Below, one piece after another: positions 26,393 through 34,638 of a stretch of 64,000 bases of DNA. Origin of the DNA: Bradyrhizobium sp. NAS80.1 (GTDB lineage Bacteria; Pseudomonadota; Alphaproteobacteria; Rhizobiales; Xanthobacteraceae); contig NZ_LGHL01000139.1 in the NCBI RefSeq assembly GCF_001908205.1, forward strand, positions 1 through 64,000, written 5' to 3'. The stretch's first letter is position 1. Each line of letters begins with the position of its first letter. The position numbers and the translations under genes are program-made. The notes under the pieces were generated by a model that had not been told where the DNA came from, searched no databases, and saw only the letters and a list, made by a program, of their open reading frames with translations.

Positions 26393-26969
26393 GACGCCGG
26401 CCAACGGTTGTAGCTGCGACTCGAGGTCGTGAAGACGCCAACGTGGGACAGGAGCCAATGCGTCGTCTCTGAAACGCGGTGCCCGAAGTCGCATGAGCGT
26501 AAGCGGTTAAGGCCCGAATCAGGAGCGTCCGTGCTCGACACGTGTGCTTTGAGATACCGCCTGCTTCGCCAGGTATTCCTGAGTCCAGCCGAGCCAGCCT
26601 CTGGCGGCGCTGACCTGAGGGGCTGTTACTAACGGCTGTCTCGGTATCACCAAGGACGGCGTCTCCGCGAATCGATCGCCCAAGATTGGCAACGCGACAC
26701 TAGTCGGTCGCAGACGCCCCTCACGCCGCGCGCCGACGCGAATAGGCGAACGCCCTGGCGCCCGCCTGCCGATCGGCGTTCGGCCCCACCCGGATGATCG
26801 CAGGGTCGGTGACCATGAGTACGGCGATGTGCCCCTTAGCTACAGTGTCGTGAGTTCCGGGCCGCCATCCATCTATGTTGGCCGCAAAACGCTTTCATTC
26901 GTGGCGAAACGTCATGATGACCGACACATCTGCGAGCAGAGCCCAATGCGGGCACCGCGAAACACAGTG
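26393..26969. other. Gene-free junction region of the gyrB-murA insert
   Basis: About 580 bases without a credible gene. The right half is visibly less GC-rich than the flanks. I looked for a tRNA, an integrase remnant and terminal repeats and found none. It probably marks the left border of the DNA that brought in the CHAT operon. Confidence 0.35.
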
Positions 26970-27037
26970 CGAGTAAAACAACATAGCGTCGGTGTGAAGC
27001 AATTCACATAGCGAGTTGTGTTAGCATGCTTTACTCG
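26970..27037. promoter_or_regulatory. Nested dyad upstream of the CHAT operon
   Basis: CGAGTAAA (26970-26977) is exactly inverted as TTTACTCG (27030-27037). Between them, nearly concentric, lies the perfect TGTGA-N6-TCACA palindrome. The ensemble could be an operator region or a large RNA hairpin in the operon leader. Confidence 0.5.
26993..27008 (+). promoter_or_regulatory. Crp/Fnr-family operator
   Basis: TGTGAAGCAATTCACA is an exact TGTGA-N6-TCACA palindrome, the consensus for Crp-type regulators. It lies about 115 bases upstream of the CHAT gene start, where it could control the two-gene operon. Confidence 0.5.
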
Positions 27038-27122
27038 TACAGGTGACTTCGGCAATCCAAACAAACAGGGAAGCACTTTAGCCGAGAGAACGAATCTAGC
27101 GACTGACATCAAGGTGGTTGCT

Positions 27123-28343
27123 ATGAGTTCACCAGTATTGAAGTTACGCATCACCGGGGGGCCGGGTGCGTACAAGGTTTTTGCCCAGCTTGACAGCAAA
27201 GTTACCGACGCCGATCTCGGCATGCTGCCGGACGATCTTCGCGAAAAACTCCAGCCCCTTCAGAGATCAATCCTGACGACAACTGAGGGCCTCAGGAGCC
27301 GATTATCGGCTCGGACGAAGGTGACGGGCACGAATCCCTCACCGCATTGCGAAACTATTTTGGATCATGGCGAGCCAGCACTAGCAGTCAGGGGTGGCGG
27401 CTACGGGTTTACCGCAGGCGCAGACGTCAAGAACATTCAAGAGATCGGCACGAAGCTGTTCGACTGCCTCTTTCAGCAAGAGGTGTACGCCCTTTACAGG
27501 GAATCTCTCGCAAAGGCGCAGCGCATCTCAGGCGCGAATTTACCCATCAAGCTCCTCGTCGAACCGCCCGAACTCGCTTACGTTCCGTGGGAAACCTTGT
27601 TCGACAAGCGTGGCAATTTCCATCTTTGCTTGTATGGGGCAACCCCGTTTGCGCGTGCCGCAACGATGCAGGACGAAGACCTTCACATTTACGATAAGCC
27701 GCCTATCCGTGTTCTCGGAATGATCTCGGCGCCAAAGGAATTCGTGGGGACGCCCGACGAATTGGACGCCGACGCGGAACAAGCTGGCCTAGAAGAAGCC
27801 TTGCGATCCACCAGCGAAGTGAAGTTGTGCTGGACTGCTGCGGGCACCTACAGAGAGCTGAAGAGACGACTGGCGCAGGGAGACAATGGCGCTCGATGGG
27901 ATGTCTTTCTGTTCATTGGGCATGGACTCCCATCTCATATCGTACTCGAAGAGGATGGAGGAAACGGCCACGAACTACTCCATGCTAATGTATTGAAGGG
28001 CCTCCTAACGCAACCTTTGGGCCCTAAACTCGTCATCTTGAACTCATGCAGAGGAGCCCACGTTCAAGACGGCGATCGTTTTGCAAGTACGGCAGAAAAC
28101 CTGGTGCGGGGCGGAAGCATCGCGGGAGTTGTAGCGATGCAATTTGACGTCAGCGACGTTATGGCGACCCAGTTTAGCCCCGCATTCTTCAACAACTTGA
28201 CGCTCGGAGTTCCTCTTCACCAGGCAATGGTGTTCACCAGGCTTGAGCTTCTCCACCTCGGTTTTTCCGAGTGGATAACACCGGTTCTCTACATGCAGAA
28301 CAAGGATGGCGTGGTCGTGCGGCCGCACTCGCTTGGATCCTAA
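27123..28343 (+). CDS. CHAT-domain cysteine peptidase
   Basis: A 406-residue protein whose C-terminal two thirds is a CHAT domain (caspase/separase-like clan CD peptidase). Family motifs appear in order: IGTKLFDCLF, LPIKLLVEPPELAYVPWE, the catalytic His in FIGHG (H267), and the catalytic Cys in ILNSCRGA (C309). It ends with a typical VVAMQFDVSD...FF segment. Residues 1-100 have no recognised fold and may sense a trigger or bind a partner. The start at 27123 has AAGGTGG at good spacing; an upstream in-frame GTG at 27018 lies inside the operator dyad and is less likely. A membrane protein gene follows after 10 bases. CHAT proteases often act in bacterial immunity or programmed death by cleaving a partner. 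Confidence 0.88.
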   Translation: MSSPVLKLRITGGPGAYKVFAQLDSKVTDADLGMLPDDLREKLQPLQRSILTTTEGLRSRLSARTKVTGTNPSPHCETILDHGEPALAVRGGGYGFTAGADVKNIQEIGTKLFDCLFQQEVYALYRESLAKAQRISGANLPIKLLVEPPELAYVPWETLFDKRGNFHLCLYGATPFARAATMQDEDLHIYDKPPIRVLGMISAPKEFVGTPDELDADAEQAGLEEALRSTSEVKLCWTAAGTYRELKRRLAQGDNGARWDVFLFIGHGLPSHIVLEEDGGNGHELLHANVLKGLLTQPLGPKLVILNSCRGAHVQDGDRFASTAENLVRGGSIAGVVAMQFDVSDVMATQFSPAFFNNLTLGVPLHQAMVFTRLELLHLGFSEWITPVLYMQNKDGVVVRPHSLGS

Positions 28344-28353
28344 GGGGTCGCAA

Positions 28354-30102
28354 ATGAGAATAGAGCTTGTTCAGGCAATTGTTGTCGCAGTCGGACTCGG
28401 CGTCTTAGTTGCTGCCTGGGCTTACCTGCATTTCCACGCGCCTCATGAGGTTGAGACGATCCGCCGTGCCGTGTCGCCGCAGCGCTATTTCTGGTCCTTG
28501 TCGATGCATATCTGCGGGATCCTGGCGATATACGTCATTCTCCTGCTTTCAGCATATCCCCTCATGATGGTGATCGAGTACGGCCCCAACGACATGGCCA
28601 AGTGCTGGATCTGCCCGAATTGCGGAGAGGATTGCAGCGCGGATGAGCAGGCCATTATCTGGGCGGCCCTCATATCTGCATTAAGCGTTAGGCTCTTGAT
28701 GCCGAACCTTGCGCTAACGCGACACATCTTAGACAGTATGCAATCTCTTGCACACAGACTGGCACGATTTCCAGAGGCCCGCGAGCGGGTCGTCGCATCC
28801 CTCGCGGTCAGCGGGTTCAGCGCTAGTCACGCTGCGGAATCCGAAGTTACCAAAGAGCTTTCCTCCTACGGTGTTTCTTCCCATGCGATAACCTTCCTTT
28901 CGAAGGGAGCGACGCAGTCGCTCTCCGAAGTGTGTTTGGTTCGGCGGCGGTTGCAGAAGCTGTCTGACAGATCGCGAGTTCCGAGAACCCTCCGGGCTCG
29001 CATTTCAGAGCTCGTGCTGGTTGGGTTCGCAAGCCAACGCCGACAGCATGAATTTTGGCGCGGGCGCAGCAAAGTCTGGTCGGAGCTCGAGACAGATTTT
29101 CGAAGGCTCGTTCGTCGATCCGCCCGAGCGTTGCTCCTGATCGACGACACCGCTGGGCAAGCTCCCGAAAAGGCCGAGGGCGTGGCCGTTGCAGTTTCGA
29201 ATTTCGTGGTCGAGGAATCGGACAGTGTACTCACTCGCTACCGCCGTTTGATTGCTGAGTTAGTACTGTTCAGTGAGCCCTATTCGGATAGGCAGGAGAA
29301 GATCCTAAGGTCGTTCGGGTACTCAGCATCAATTCCACCCACGCTTCCAATTCGACCGTGGATCACTGTTTTCGTTTTGGACTTTATCCTATTCTCGGTT
29401 CCAATCCTGGTAACGCCGTTTTCTGGCGACGCGTCCCCGATACCAACTACCCCGCTTGCCCTGTTTGCCTGCGTCCATGCCATCTCGCAGACGGTGGCAA
29501 TCAGTTGGGCGATCTGTCCAAAGATCGCGTCGAATTTTGCGCGACCTTCTTTGTACTCGCTCCCATGGCCGTCCTATATCGTCTACGGGATCGCATCATA
29601 TTTGAGTGGCGCAGCAATTCTCTTTATCTTCCGGATCACGGTGCCGATGCCGTTCGCTGTCAAATTGCCAACCCTGGTAAGCTCGTTTTCCTTCCTGCTG
29701 ATGACCGTCGGGGTCAGTTGGCTGATTGATCAACATCTTCGGTCACGGTTCGACGATCTTCGGCGGCGGCGGGTTCGTGACGGAGTAGTCATTGGACTGC
29801 TTATGCTCGCGGGAACCATTACCTTTCAAATCATTATATTCCACATTGCGCCTTGGCTCGGCTGGTTGGAGAAGTCCAGTCCCGCTGTGGAGGTGAGAGC
29901 CGGCTTCCTTTTGCTCTCGGGAAGTCTAGGCTTTGTCATAGGCTACATCGTGCCGTCAGTTGCAGCGAGATATCTCCATGAAGCCAGTCTGCTCCCGCTG
30001 GCTTATCCGAGCATCGGCGGTCGTTCGAATTTACTGAGCCGCACGAACATTGCTCGCCCAACGTTCGAAGGGCCGGACCCCAAACCTGTCGGCCGCGCGT
30101 GA
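28354..30102 (+). CDS. Polytopic membrane protein paired with the CHAT peptidase
   Basis: A 582-residue protein that begins 10 bases after the CHAT stop, with AAGGGG before the ATG. Hydrophobic segments lie near residues 5-25, 48-72, 100-118 (weak), 335-355, 367-388, 405-427, 437-457, 477-500 and 517-537. The first loop has a cysteine cluster C84-x2-C87-x2-C90-x3-C94, suited to zinc or Fe-S binding. A long soluble part (about 120-330), rich in Arg, Ser and Glu, separates two hydrophobic halves and is an obvious place for proteolysis. I recognise no family. Operon position suggests it is the substrate, effector or membrane sensor of the CHAT peptidase. Confidence 0.75.
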   Translation: MRIELVQAIVVAVGLGVLVAAWAYLHFHAPHEVETIRRAVSPQRYFWSLSMHICGILAIYVILLLSAYPLMMVIEYGPNDMAKCWICPNCGEDCSADEQAIIWAALISALSVRLLMPNLALTRHILDSMQSLAHRLARFPEARERVVASLAVSGFSASHAAESEVTKELSSYGVSSHAITFLSKGATQSLSEVCLVRRRLQKLSDRSRVPRTLRARISELVLVGFASQRRQHEFWRGRSKVWSELETDFRRLVRRSARALLLIDDTAGQAPEKAEGVAVAVSNFVVEESDSVLTRYRRLIAELVLFSEPYSDRQEKILRSFGYSASIPPTLPIRPWITVFVLDFILFSVPILVTPFSGDASPIPTTPLALFACVHAISQTVAISWAICPKIASNFARPSLYSLPWPSYIVYGIASYLSGAAILFIFRITVPMPFAVKLPTLVSSFSFLLMTVGVSWLIDQHLRSRFDDLRRRRVRDGVVIGLLMLAGTITFQIIIFHIAPWLGWLEKSSPAVEVRAGFLLLSGSLGFVIGYIVPSVAARYLHEASLLPLAYPSIGGRSNLLSRTNIARPTFEGPDPKPVGRA

Positions 30103-30501
30103 CTGGAGCGTTGACATATGGTTGAGGACTGTCGACGAGGTGCCGGCCGGGGGCCGCAACAGCGCGTCACAGCACGCCGCACGCGCTAGACGAATGCCCG
30201 ACGCCGCCGTCCGTCACCAATACCAACAGAAAATGGTGCCGCGCGGTGCAGCGTCAGGATGGCGCGTTAGATCGGAGGTTGCAGCCAGGAATTTACGTTG
30301 TTCGGGTCAGAGATCTATGTTGGATTGATTTTAGTCGCCGTTGATATTATTGCACAACTTCTGGCAACAGAGTCAGGCTTCCATGCGCCCCGACTCGCCA
30401 GGGGGCGGTCGGCGGCCAAATTGATATCGCCCGAAATCCTCTGTAGTTTCTGCCTCGCAGAAGCCGCCCGGCCAACCGAAACAGGACAGCGAGGGACCTC
30501 A
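30103..30501. other. Gene-free right border of the insert and upstream region of murA
   Basis: About 400 bases with mixed composition. The stretch near 30320-30365 is AT-rich (TTGATTTTAG, TTGATATTATTGC) and may hold the murA promoter. I found no gene, tRNA or repeat here. Confidence 0.35.
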
Positions 30502-31797
30502 GTGGCGCCCATTCAGTACATCGTCGAGGGCGGTCACCGGCTCTCGGGCTCGATCGAGCCGTCCGGCAACAAGAATTCGGCACTCCCGATCATCGCCGCC
30601 GCGCTGCTCACCGAGCACCCGGTGACGCTGGAGAACGTGCCGCGCATCCGCGACACCGAGACGCTGGTGGAACTGATCTGCTCGGTCGGCGCGTCCGCCG
30701 AATGGACCGCCCGCAATACGCTTCACATCCACGCCAAGAACATCCGCTCCGCCGATCTCGATCCGGAGCTGTGCGTCCGCATTCGCGCCTCGATCCTGCT
30801 TGCAGGCCCCCTGCTCGCGCGTTGCGGCGAGGTGATGCTGCCGCCGCCGGGCGGCGATGTCATCGGCCGCCGCCGTCTGGACACGCATGTGCTCGCGCTC
30901 GAACAGTTAGGGGCCAAGGTCACCGCGACGGACCGGCTGGAGTTCCGTGCGGCCAAGCTCGCCGGCGCGGACGTGTTCCTGGACGAGCCGAGCGTCACCG
31001 CGACCGAGAACGCGCTCGTCGCGGCCGTCGCTGCCGACGGCATCACCTATTTGCGCAACGCGGCCTCCGAACCGCATGTGCAGGACCTCGCCAACTTCCT
31101 GGTCGCGCTCGGCGCCAAGATCGAGGGCATCGGCACCAACACCATGATCATCCATGGCCCGGCGACGCTGGGCTCTGCGATTTACAGGATCCAGCCCGAC
31201 CATATTGAGGTCGGCTCGCTGATCGGCCTTGCCGCCGTGACGCGTTCGCCGCTTCGCATCACACGCGCCGGCGTCGAGCATCTGCGCTCGATCCGCATGG
31301 GCTTCGAGCGGCTCGGCATCGTCTGCCGCGTCGAAGGCGACGACATCATCGTGCCCGCCAACCAGACACTGAAGATCCAGGACGATTTCGGCGGCCACGT
31401 GCCGAAACTGGAGGACCAGCCCTGGCCCGCCTTCCCGGCCGACTTGATGTCGATCGCGATCGTCACTGCCACGCAATGCGATGGCGTTATCCTGATGTTC
31501 GAGAAGATGTTCGAATCGCGGATGTTCTTCGTCGACAAGCTGATAGCGATGGGCGCGCGCATCGTGCTGTGCGACCCGCACCGCGCCATCATCGCCGGAC
31601 CCAGCCGGCTGCACGGCGCAGTGATGACCTCGCCCGACATCCGCGCCGGCATGGCGATGCTGCTCGCCGCAGTCTGCGCCCAGGGCACATCGACCATCAA
31701 CAACGCCGACCAGATCGAGCGCGGCTACGAGCGCATCGAGGAACGGCTGAACGCGCTCGGCGCGAAGATCAAGCGCGTGCCTGAGCGGAAGAGCTGA
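30502..31797 (+). CDS. murA: UDP-N-acetylglucosamine 1-carboxyvinyltransferase paralogue with Cys-to-Asp active site
   Basis: A 431-residue EPSP-synthase-fold enzyme that transfers enolpyruvate from PEP to UDP-GlcNAc, the first committed step of peptidoglycan synthesis. The N-terminal GSIEPSGNKNSALP gives the conserved Lys at 24. In the catalytic loop the usual PGGC reads PPGGDVIGRR, placing Asp119 where E. coli MurA has Cys115. This natural C-to-D change, known from mycobacteria and chlamydia, leaves the enzyme active but insensitive to fosfomycin. The start is GTG 30502, giving MAPIQYIVEGG. Bradyrhizobium genomes typically carry a second, canonical murA elsewhere; whether this genome does cannot be seen from the window. 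Confidence 0.9.
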   Translation: MAPIQYIVEGGHRLSGSIEPSGNKNSALPIIAAALLTEHPVTLENVPRIRDTETLVELICSVGASAEWTARNTLHIHAKNIRSADLDPELCVRIRASILLAGPLLARCGEVMLPPPGGDVIGRRRLDTHVLALEQLGAKVTATDRLEFRAAKLAGADVFLDEPSVTATENALVAAVAADGITYLRNAASEPHVQDLANFLVALGAKIEGIGTNTMIIHGPATLGSAIYRIQPDHIEVGSLIGLAAVTRSPLRITRAGVEHLRSIRMGFERLGIVCRVEGDDIIVPANQTLKIQDDFGGHVPKLEDQPWPAFPADLMSIAIVTATQCDGVILMFEKMFESRMFFVDKLIAMGARIVLCDPHRAIIAGPSRLHGAVMTSPDIRAGMAMLLAAVCAQGTSTINNADQIERGYERIEERLNALGAKIKRVPERKS

Positions 31798-31827
31798 GGC
31801 GATCCGTCTTCAATCTGAAAATGGTCT

Positions 31828-31947
31828 CGTGCCCCAGACGCTGCGCAGCACGCAAATGATGCGCTGCTGAGCCGGGGCCCATGCGGCAAAAGCCCGCGCC
31901 CGCGGCTTCTGGGTCCCGGCTCGCGCTTTGCGCGTCCGGGACACGAG
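31828..31947. repeat. Imperfect palindromic intergenic repeat
   Basis: CGTGCCCCAGACGC at the left and GCGCGTCCGGGACACGAG at the right are imperfect inverted copies, with internal GC-rich hairpins. It lies between murA and the MATE gene. Confidence 0.6.
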
Positions 31948-32000
31948 AGCCATGTTTTCAGAGCCATGTTTTCGACGTGTGTCTGTGCTATTGACCGGCC

Positions 32001-33395
32001 ATGCTCGACACCGTTCAACCTCGTCCGCAGCCGCAAGCCGGCGTGCCACCTAATCATCTCGCCGAAGAGTTCGTCGAGACACTGCGGCTGGCCGTGCCGA
32101 TGATGCTGACGCAGCTCGGGCAGATCGCGATGATCACGAGTGATCTCGTACTGATCGGGAGGCTCGGCGAGGATGCGGTCGCCGCGGCCGCGCTGGCGCA
32201 TACGGTCTATTTCGTCAGCTTCACCTTCGGGCTCGGATTGATGGCTGCGGTCTCGCCGCTGGCCGCGCAGGCGTATGGCGCCGGTGATTTCAGGCGCATC
32301 CGCCGCTCCTTGCGCGTCGGCCTGTGGGTCGCGCTCCTGATCTCGTTGCCAATGATGGCCTCGCCGCTCTATGGCGAGCACATTCTGCTTGCGCTCGGAC
32401 AGGCGCCGCATTCAGCCGGCCTCGCCCAGCGCTATCTGAACGGACTGGCCTGGGGCATCGCGCCGGCGCTCGGCTTCATCGCGCTGCGCAGCATGATGAG
32501 CGCGGTGAATCGGCCGCAGGCGCCGCTATGGATTACCATCGCGGCGGTCCCCGCCAATGTCGCGCTGGTCTATTGCCTGATCCACGGCCTGTTCGGCCTG
32601 CCAGAGCTCGGCCTGCTCGGCGCAGGGCTCGCCACCAGCCTTGTCAATCTCGGCACCTTCGTCGCCGCGCTTGCCATCGCGGCGTGGCGCAAGCCGCTCG
32701 CCGACTATCATCCGCTCGCCCATCTCTGGCGGATCGACTGGCCCCTGATGCGTCAACTGATCGCGATCGGCGCCCCGATCTCGTTCTCCCTGTTGCTGGA
32801 GTATGGCCTGTTCTCCTCGGCTGCGCTGCTGATGGGGCTGATCTCGACCACGGCGCTCGCCGCGCACCAGATCGCGCTCCAGGTTACGGCCGTGTTGTTC
32901 ATGGTCCCGCTCGGCATCGGCATGGCTGCAACCGTGCGCGTCGGCCACGCCTTCGGACGCAACCAGCCGGAGGGCGTCAGGCGCGCAGGCCTTGTGGCGA
33001 CGCTGCTCGGGATCGCGCTCGTCGCGGCGCTGACCGTCGCGATCATCCTCGGCCGCTATGAATTGGGGCGGCTGTTCTTCGGCAGCGGCGAGGCCAGCGC
33101 GCCAACCGTCGAGCTGACCGCGACGCTGCTCCTGGTCGGCGCGACCTTCTTCATCGCCGATGCGCTGCAGACCATCATGGGCGGCGCACTGCGCGGCATC
33201 AATGACACCAAAATGACGCTGGTGTTCGCGGCGATCGGCTATTGGTGCGTCGGCTTCCCCATCGCCTGGATGCTGGCCTTCCACGCCGACCTCGGCGCGG
33301 TCGGCGTCTGGATCGGGCTGTCGATCGGATCGTTCGTCTATGCCGGCCTGCTGATCTTGCGCTTCAGGATGCTGACGCGCAGACTGGCGGGATGA
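32001..33395 (+). CDS. MATE family efflux transporter (NorM-like)
   Basis: A 464-residue inner-membrane protein with about 12 transmembrane segments arranged in two similar halves, as in NorM/YdhE multidrug and toxin exporters. LAVPMMLTQLGQIAMITSD starts the first half and LIAIGAPISFSLLLEYGLF the second; MMSAVNRPQAP and GALRGINDTKM are the matching loop motifs. Such proteins exchange cationic drugs or metabolites for Na+ or H+. Its stop overlaps the start of the DUF2867 gene, so the two are co-translated. Confidence 0.9.
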   Translation: MLDTVQPRPQPQAGVPPNHLAEEFVETLRLAVPMMLTQLGQIAMITSDLVLIGRLGEDAVAAAALAHTVYFVSFTFGLGLMAAVSPLAAQAYGAGDFRRIRRSLRVGLWVALLISLPMMASPLYGEHILLALGQAPHSAGLAQRYLNGLAWGIAPALGFIALRSMMSAVNRPQAPLWITIAAVPANVALVYCLIHGLFGLPELGLLGAGLATSLVNLGTFVAALAIAAWRKPLADYHPLAHLWRIDWPLMRQLIAIGAPISFSLLLEYGLFSSAALLMGLISTTALAAHQIALQVTAVLFMVPLGIGMAATVRVGHAFGRNQPEGVRRAGLVATLLGIALVAALTVAIILGRYELGRLFFGSGEASAPTVELTATLLLVGATFFIADALQTIMGGALRGINDTKMTLVFAAIGYWCVGFPIAWMLAFHADLGAVGVWIGLSIGSFVYAGLLILRFRMLTRRLAG

Positions 33396-33880
33396 CCGGA
33401 ACAGTTCGCGAAGTCACACCCGAGATCGACGCCGGCACGCTGCTGGCCGGTGCACAGTTCATCGACGCTTTCCGCTTGGAGATCGGCTCGACACCGGTCA
33501 ATGCCCGCGAGGCCTGCACAAGGATGGTGCTGCACGGGCCGCGCTGGATCGATGCGCTGCTGCGCCTGCGCAACATCGCGGTCGCGCCGTTAGGGCTGAA
33601 GACATCGGGCGAAGGCGAGCCGGCGCCCGGCGGCCTGATCGGCCTGTTTCCAGTGCTGAGCGAGACGCCGGAGCGGCTGGTCGCCGGCTTCAATGACCAT
33701 CACCTCGATTTTCGCATCGTGATCGACGTGACCGGCCATGCGGCGGACCGTCAGGTCACATCGACCACGCTGGTGCGGACGCATAATCTCCTCGGCCGGA
33801 CCTACCTCACCCTCATCATGCCCTTCCACAAGCTCGTGGTCCGCGGCATGATGGGATGCATCGTGGAGCCGGCCCGATGA
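33392..33880 (+). CDS. DUF2867 family protein
   Basis: A 162-residue soluble protein of the DUF2867 family (SRPBCC-like fold). Recognisable parts are IDAFRLEIG, the WIDALLRLRNIAVAPLGLK motif and the C-terminal FHKLVVRGMM. The ATG overlaps the TGA of the MATE gene (ATGA), which means translational coupling. The function of the family is unknown, and the coupling suggests a role tied to the exporter or its substrate. Confidence 0.82.
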   Translation: MTGTVREVTPEIDAGTLLAGAQFIDAFRLEIGSTPVNAREACTRMVLHGPRWIDALLRLRNIAVAPLGLKTSGEGEPAPGGLIGLFPVLSETPERLVAGFNDHHLDFRIVIDVTGHAADRQVTSTTLVRTHNLLGRTYLTLIMPFHKLVVRGMMGCIVEPAR

Positions 33881-34026
33881 CGCTGTCCGTCGACCTCTTC
33901 TTCTCCGTCCGCACATACTTCACGCAAGCTACGCGAATGCCGACCAGTCCGATCTCAGTGCGTCGTCCAGACGGTAGTTCTCGTCGCTGCCTCAATTCCA
34001 GATCTCACCGCGCAGAGCCATCTGGA

Positions 34027-34308
34027 TCAGAAATCAGGCGCGCAGCGATGCATGGTGCGGGAAGCCGAGTCGCCGTTGGCAGTGCTGCTGCTGAGGGTCA
34101 CGGTCTTGCAACGGACGAAGCCGTTGTCGGACTCTCTCTGGACGACTGTACGCCGGTTGCCGAAATTATCCACGCTCTGGGTCACCTTTCGATTATTGCC
34201 GAACGCATCGACCCCGGTCCGTGTGATGGTGACCGAGTCTGCTGAAGCGATTCCAACGCACGCGAAGGAAATCACTAGCGCGGTGGTGGCAACTACAGTG
34301 GTCCTCAT
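34027..34308 (-). CDS. Small exported protein of unknown function
   Basis: A 93-residue protein with a clear Sec signal peptide (cleavage after ASA, about residue 23). The mature 70 residues repeat a DxFGNxRxV pattern (DAFGNNRKVTQ, DNFGNRRTVVQ) and include two cysteines that may form a disulphide. GAAAGGG lies upstream at somewhat long spacing. I know no function for it. Small proteins of this form are frequent in Bradyrhizobium. Confidence 0.65.
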   Translation of the reverse strand: MRTTVVATTALVISFACVGIASADSVTITRTGVDAFGNNRKVTQSVDNFGNRRTVVQRESDNGFVRCKTVTLSSSTANGDSASRTMHRCAPDF

Positions 34309-34638
34309 GACTGTGGCCCTTTCAGTTTGATGCTGCCCTCACCCAATCTGTCCTGTCCTGCCATTCGCAATTCAATCAACTAAAAGAGAGTGACGCGTCC
34401 TGTTGTCGCAGCACCGAGATTGTCTTCAGGCGATTGCATCTCAATGAGCCGTTGCTTTTGCGCGCCTGCCAGTCTGAATCGTCAAAATGGCTGACCTAAT
34501 TATCGAGAGCGCATCACAGCCACAACCAGAGATCAAACGATCGGCACGCTTCCTCTCGGAGGCACAAGCTGCCCAATCACAGCCGAGCTAGACAACGTCC
34601 GCTTTTCTGTCGGTAGCCGATGTTGATGAGTCCGCAGC
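34309..34638. other. Gene-free stretch
   Basis: About 330 bases between the small exported protein gene and the end of the FUSC gene. I see no credible gene, repeat or strong terminator in it. Confidence 0.35.

Noticed and set aside
26393..26969. tRNA, integrase or attachment site at the left border of the CHAT insert
   Set aside because: No tRNA-like fold, no integrase remnant and no matching direct repeat at the right border could be seen by eye.
27018..27122. Upstream GTG start for the CHAT protein
   Set aside because: It lies within the operator dyad without a ribosome site, whereas ATG 27123 has AAGGTGG at proper spacing.
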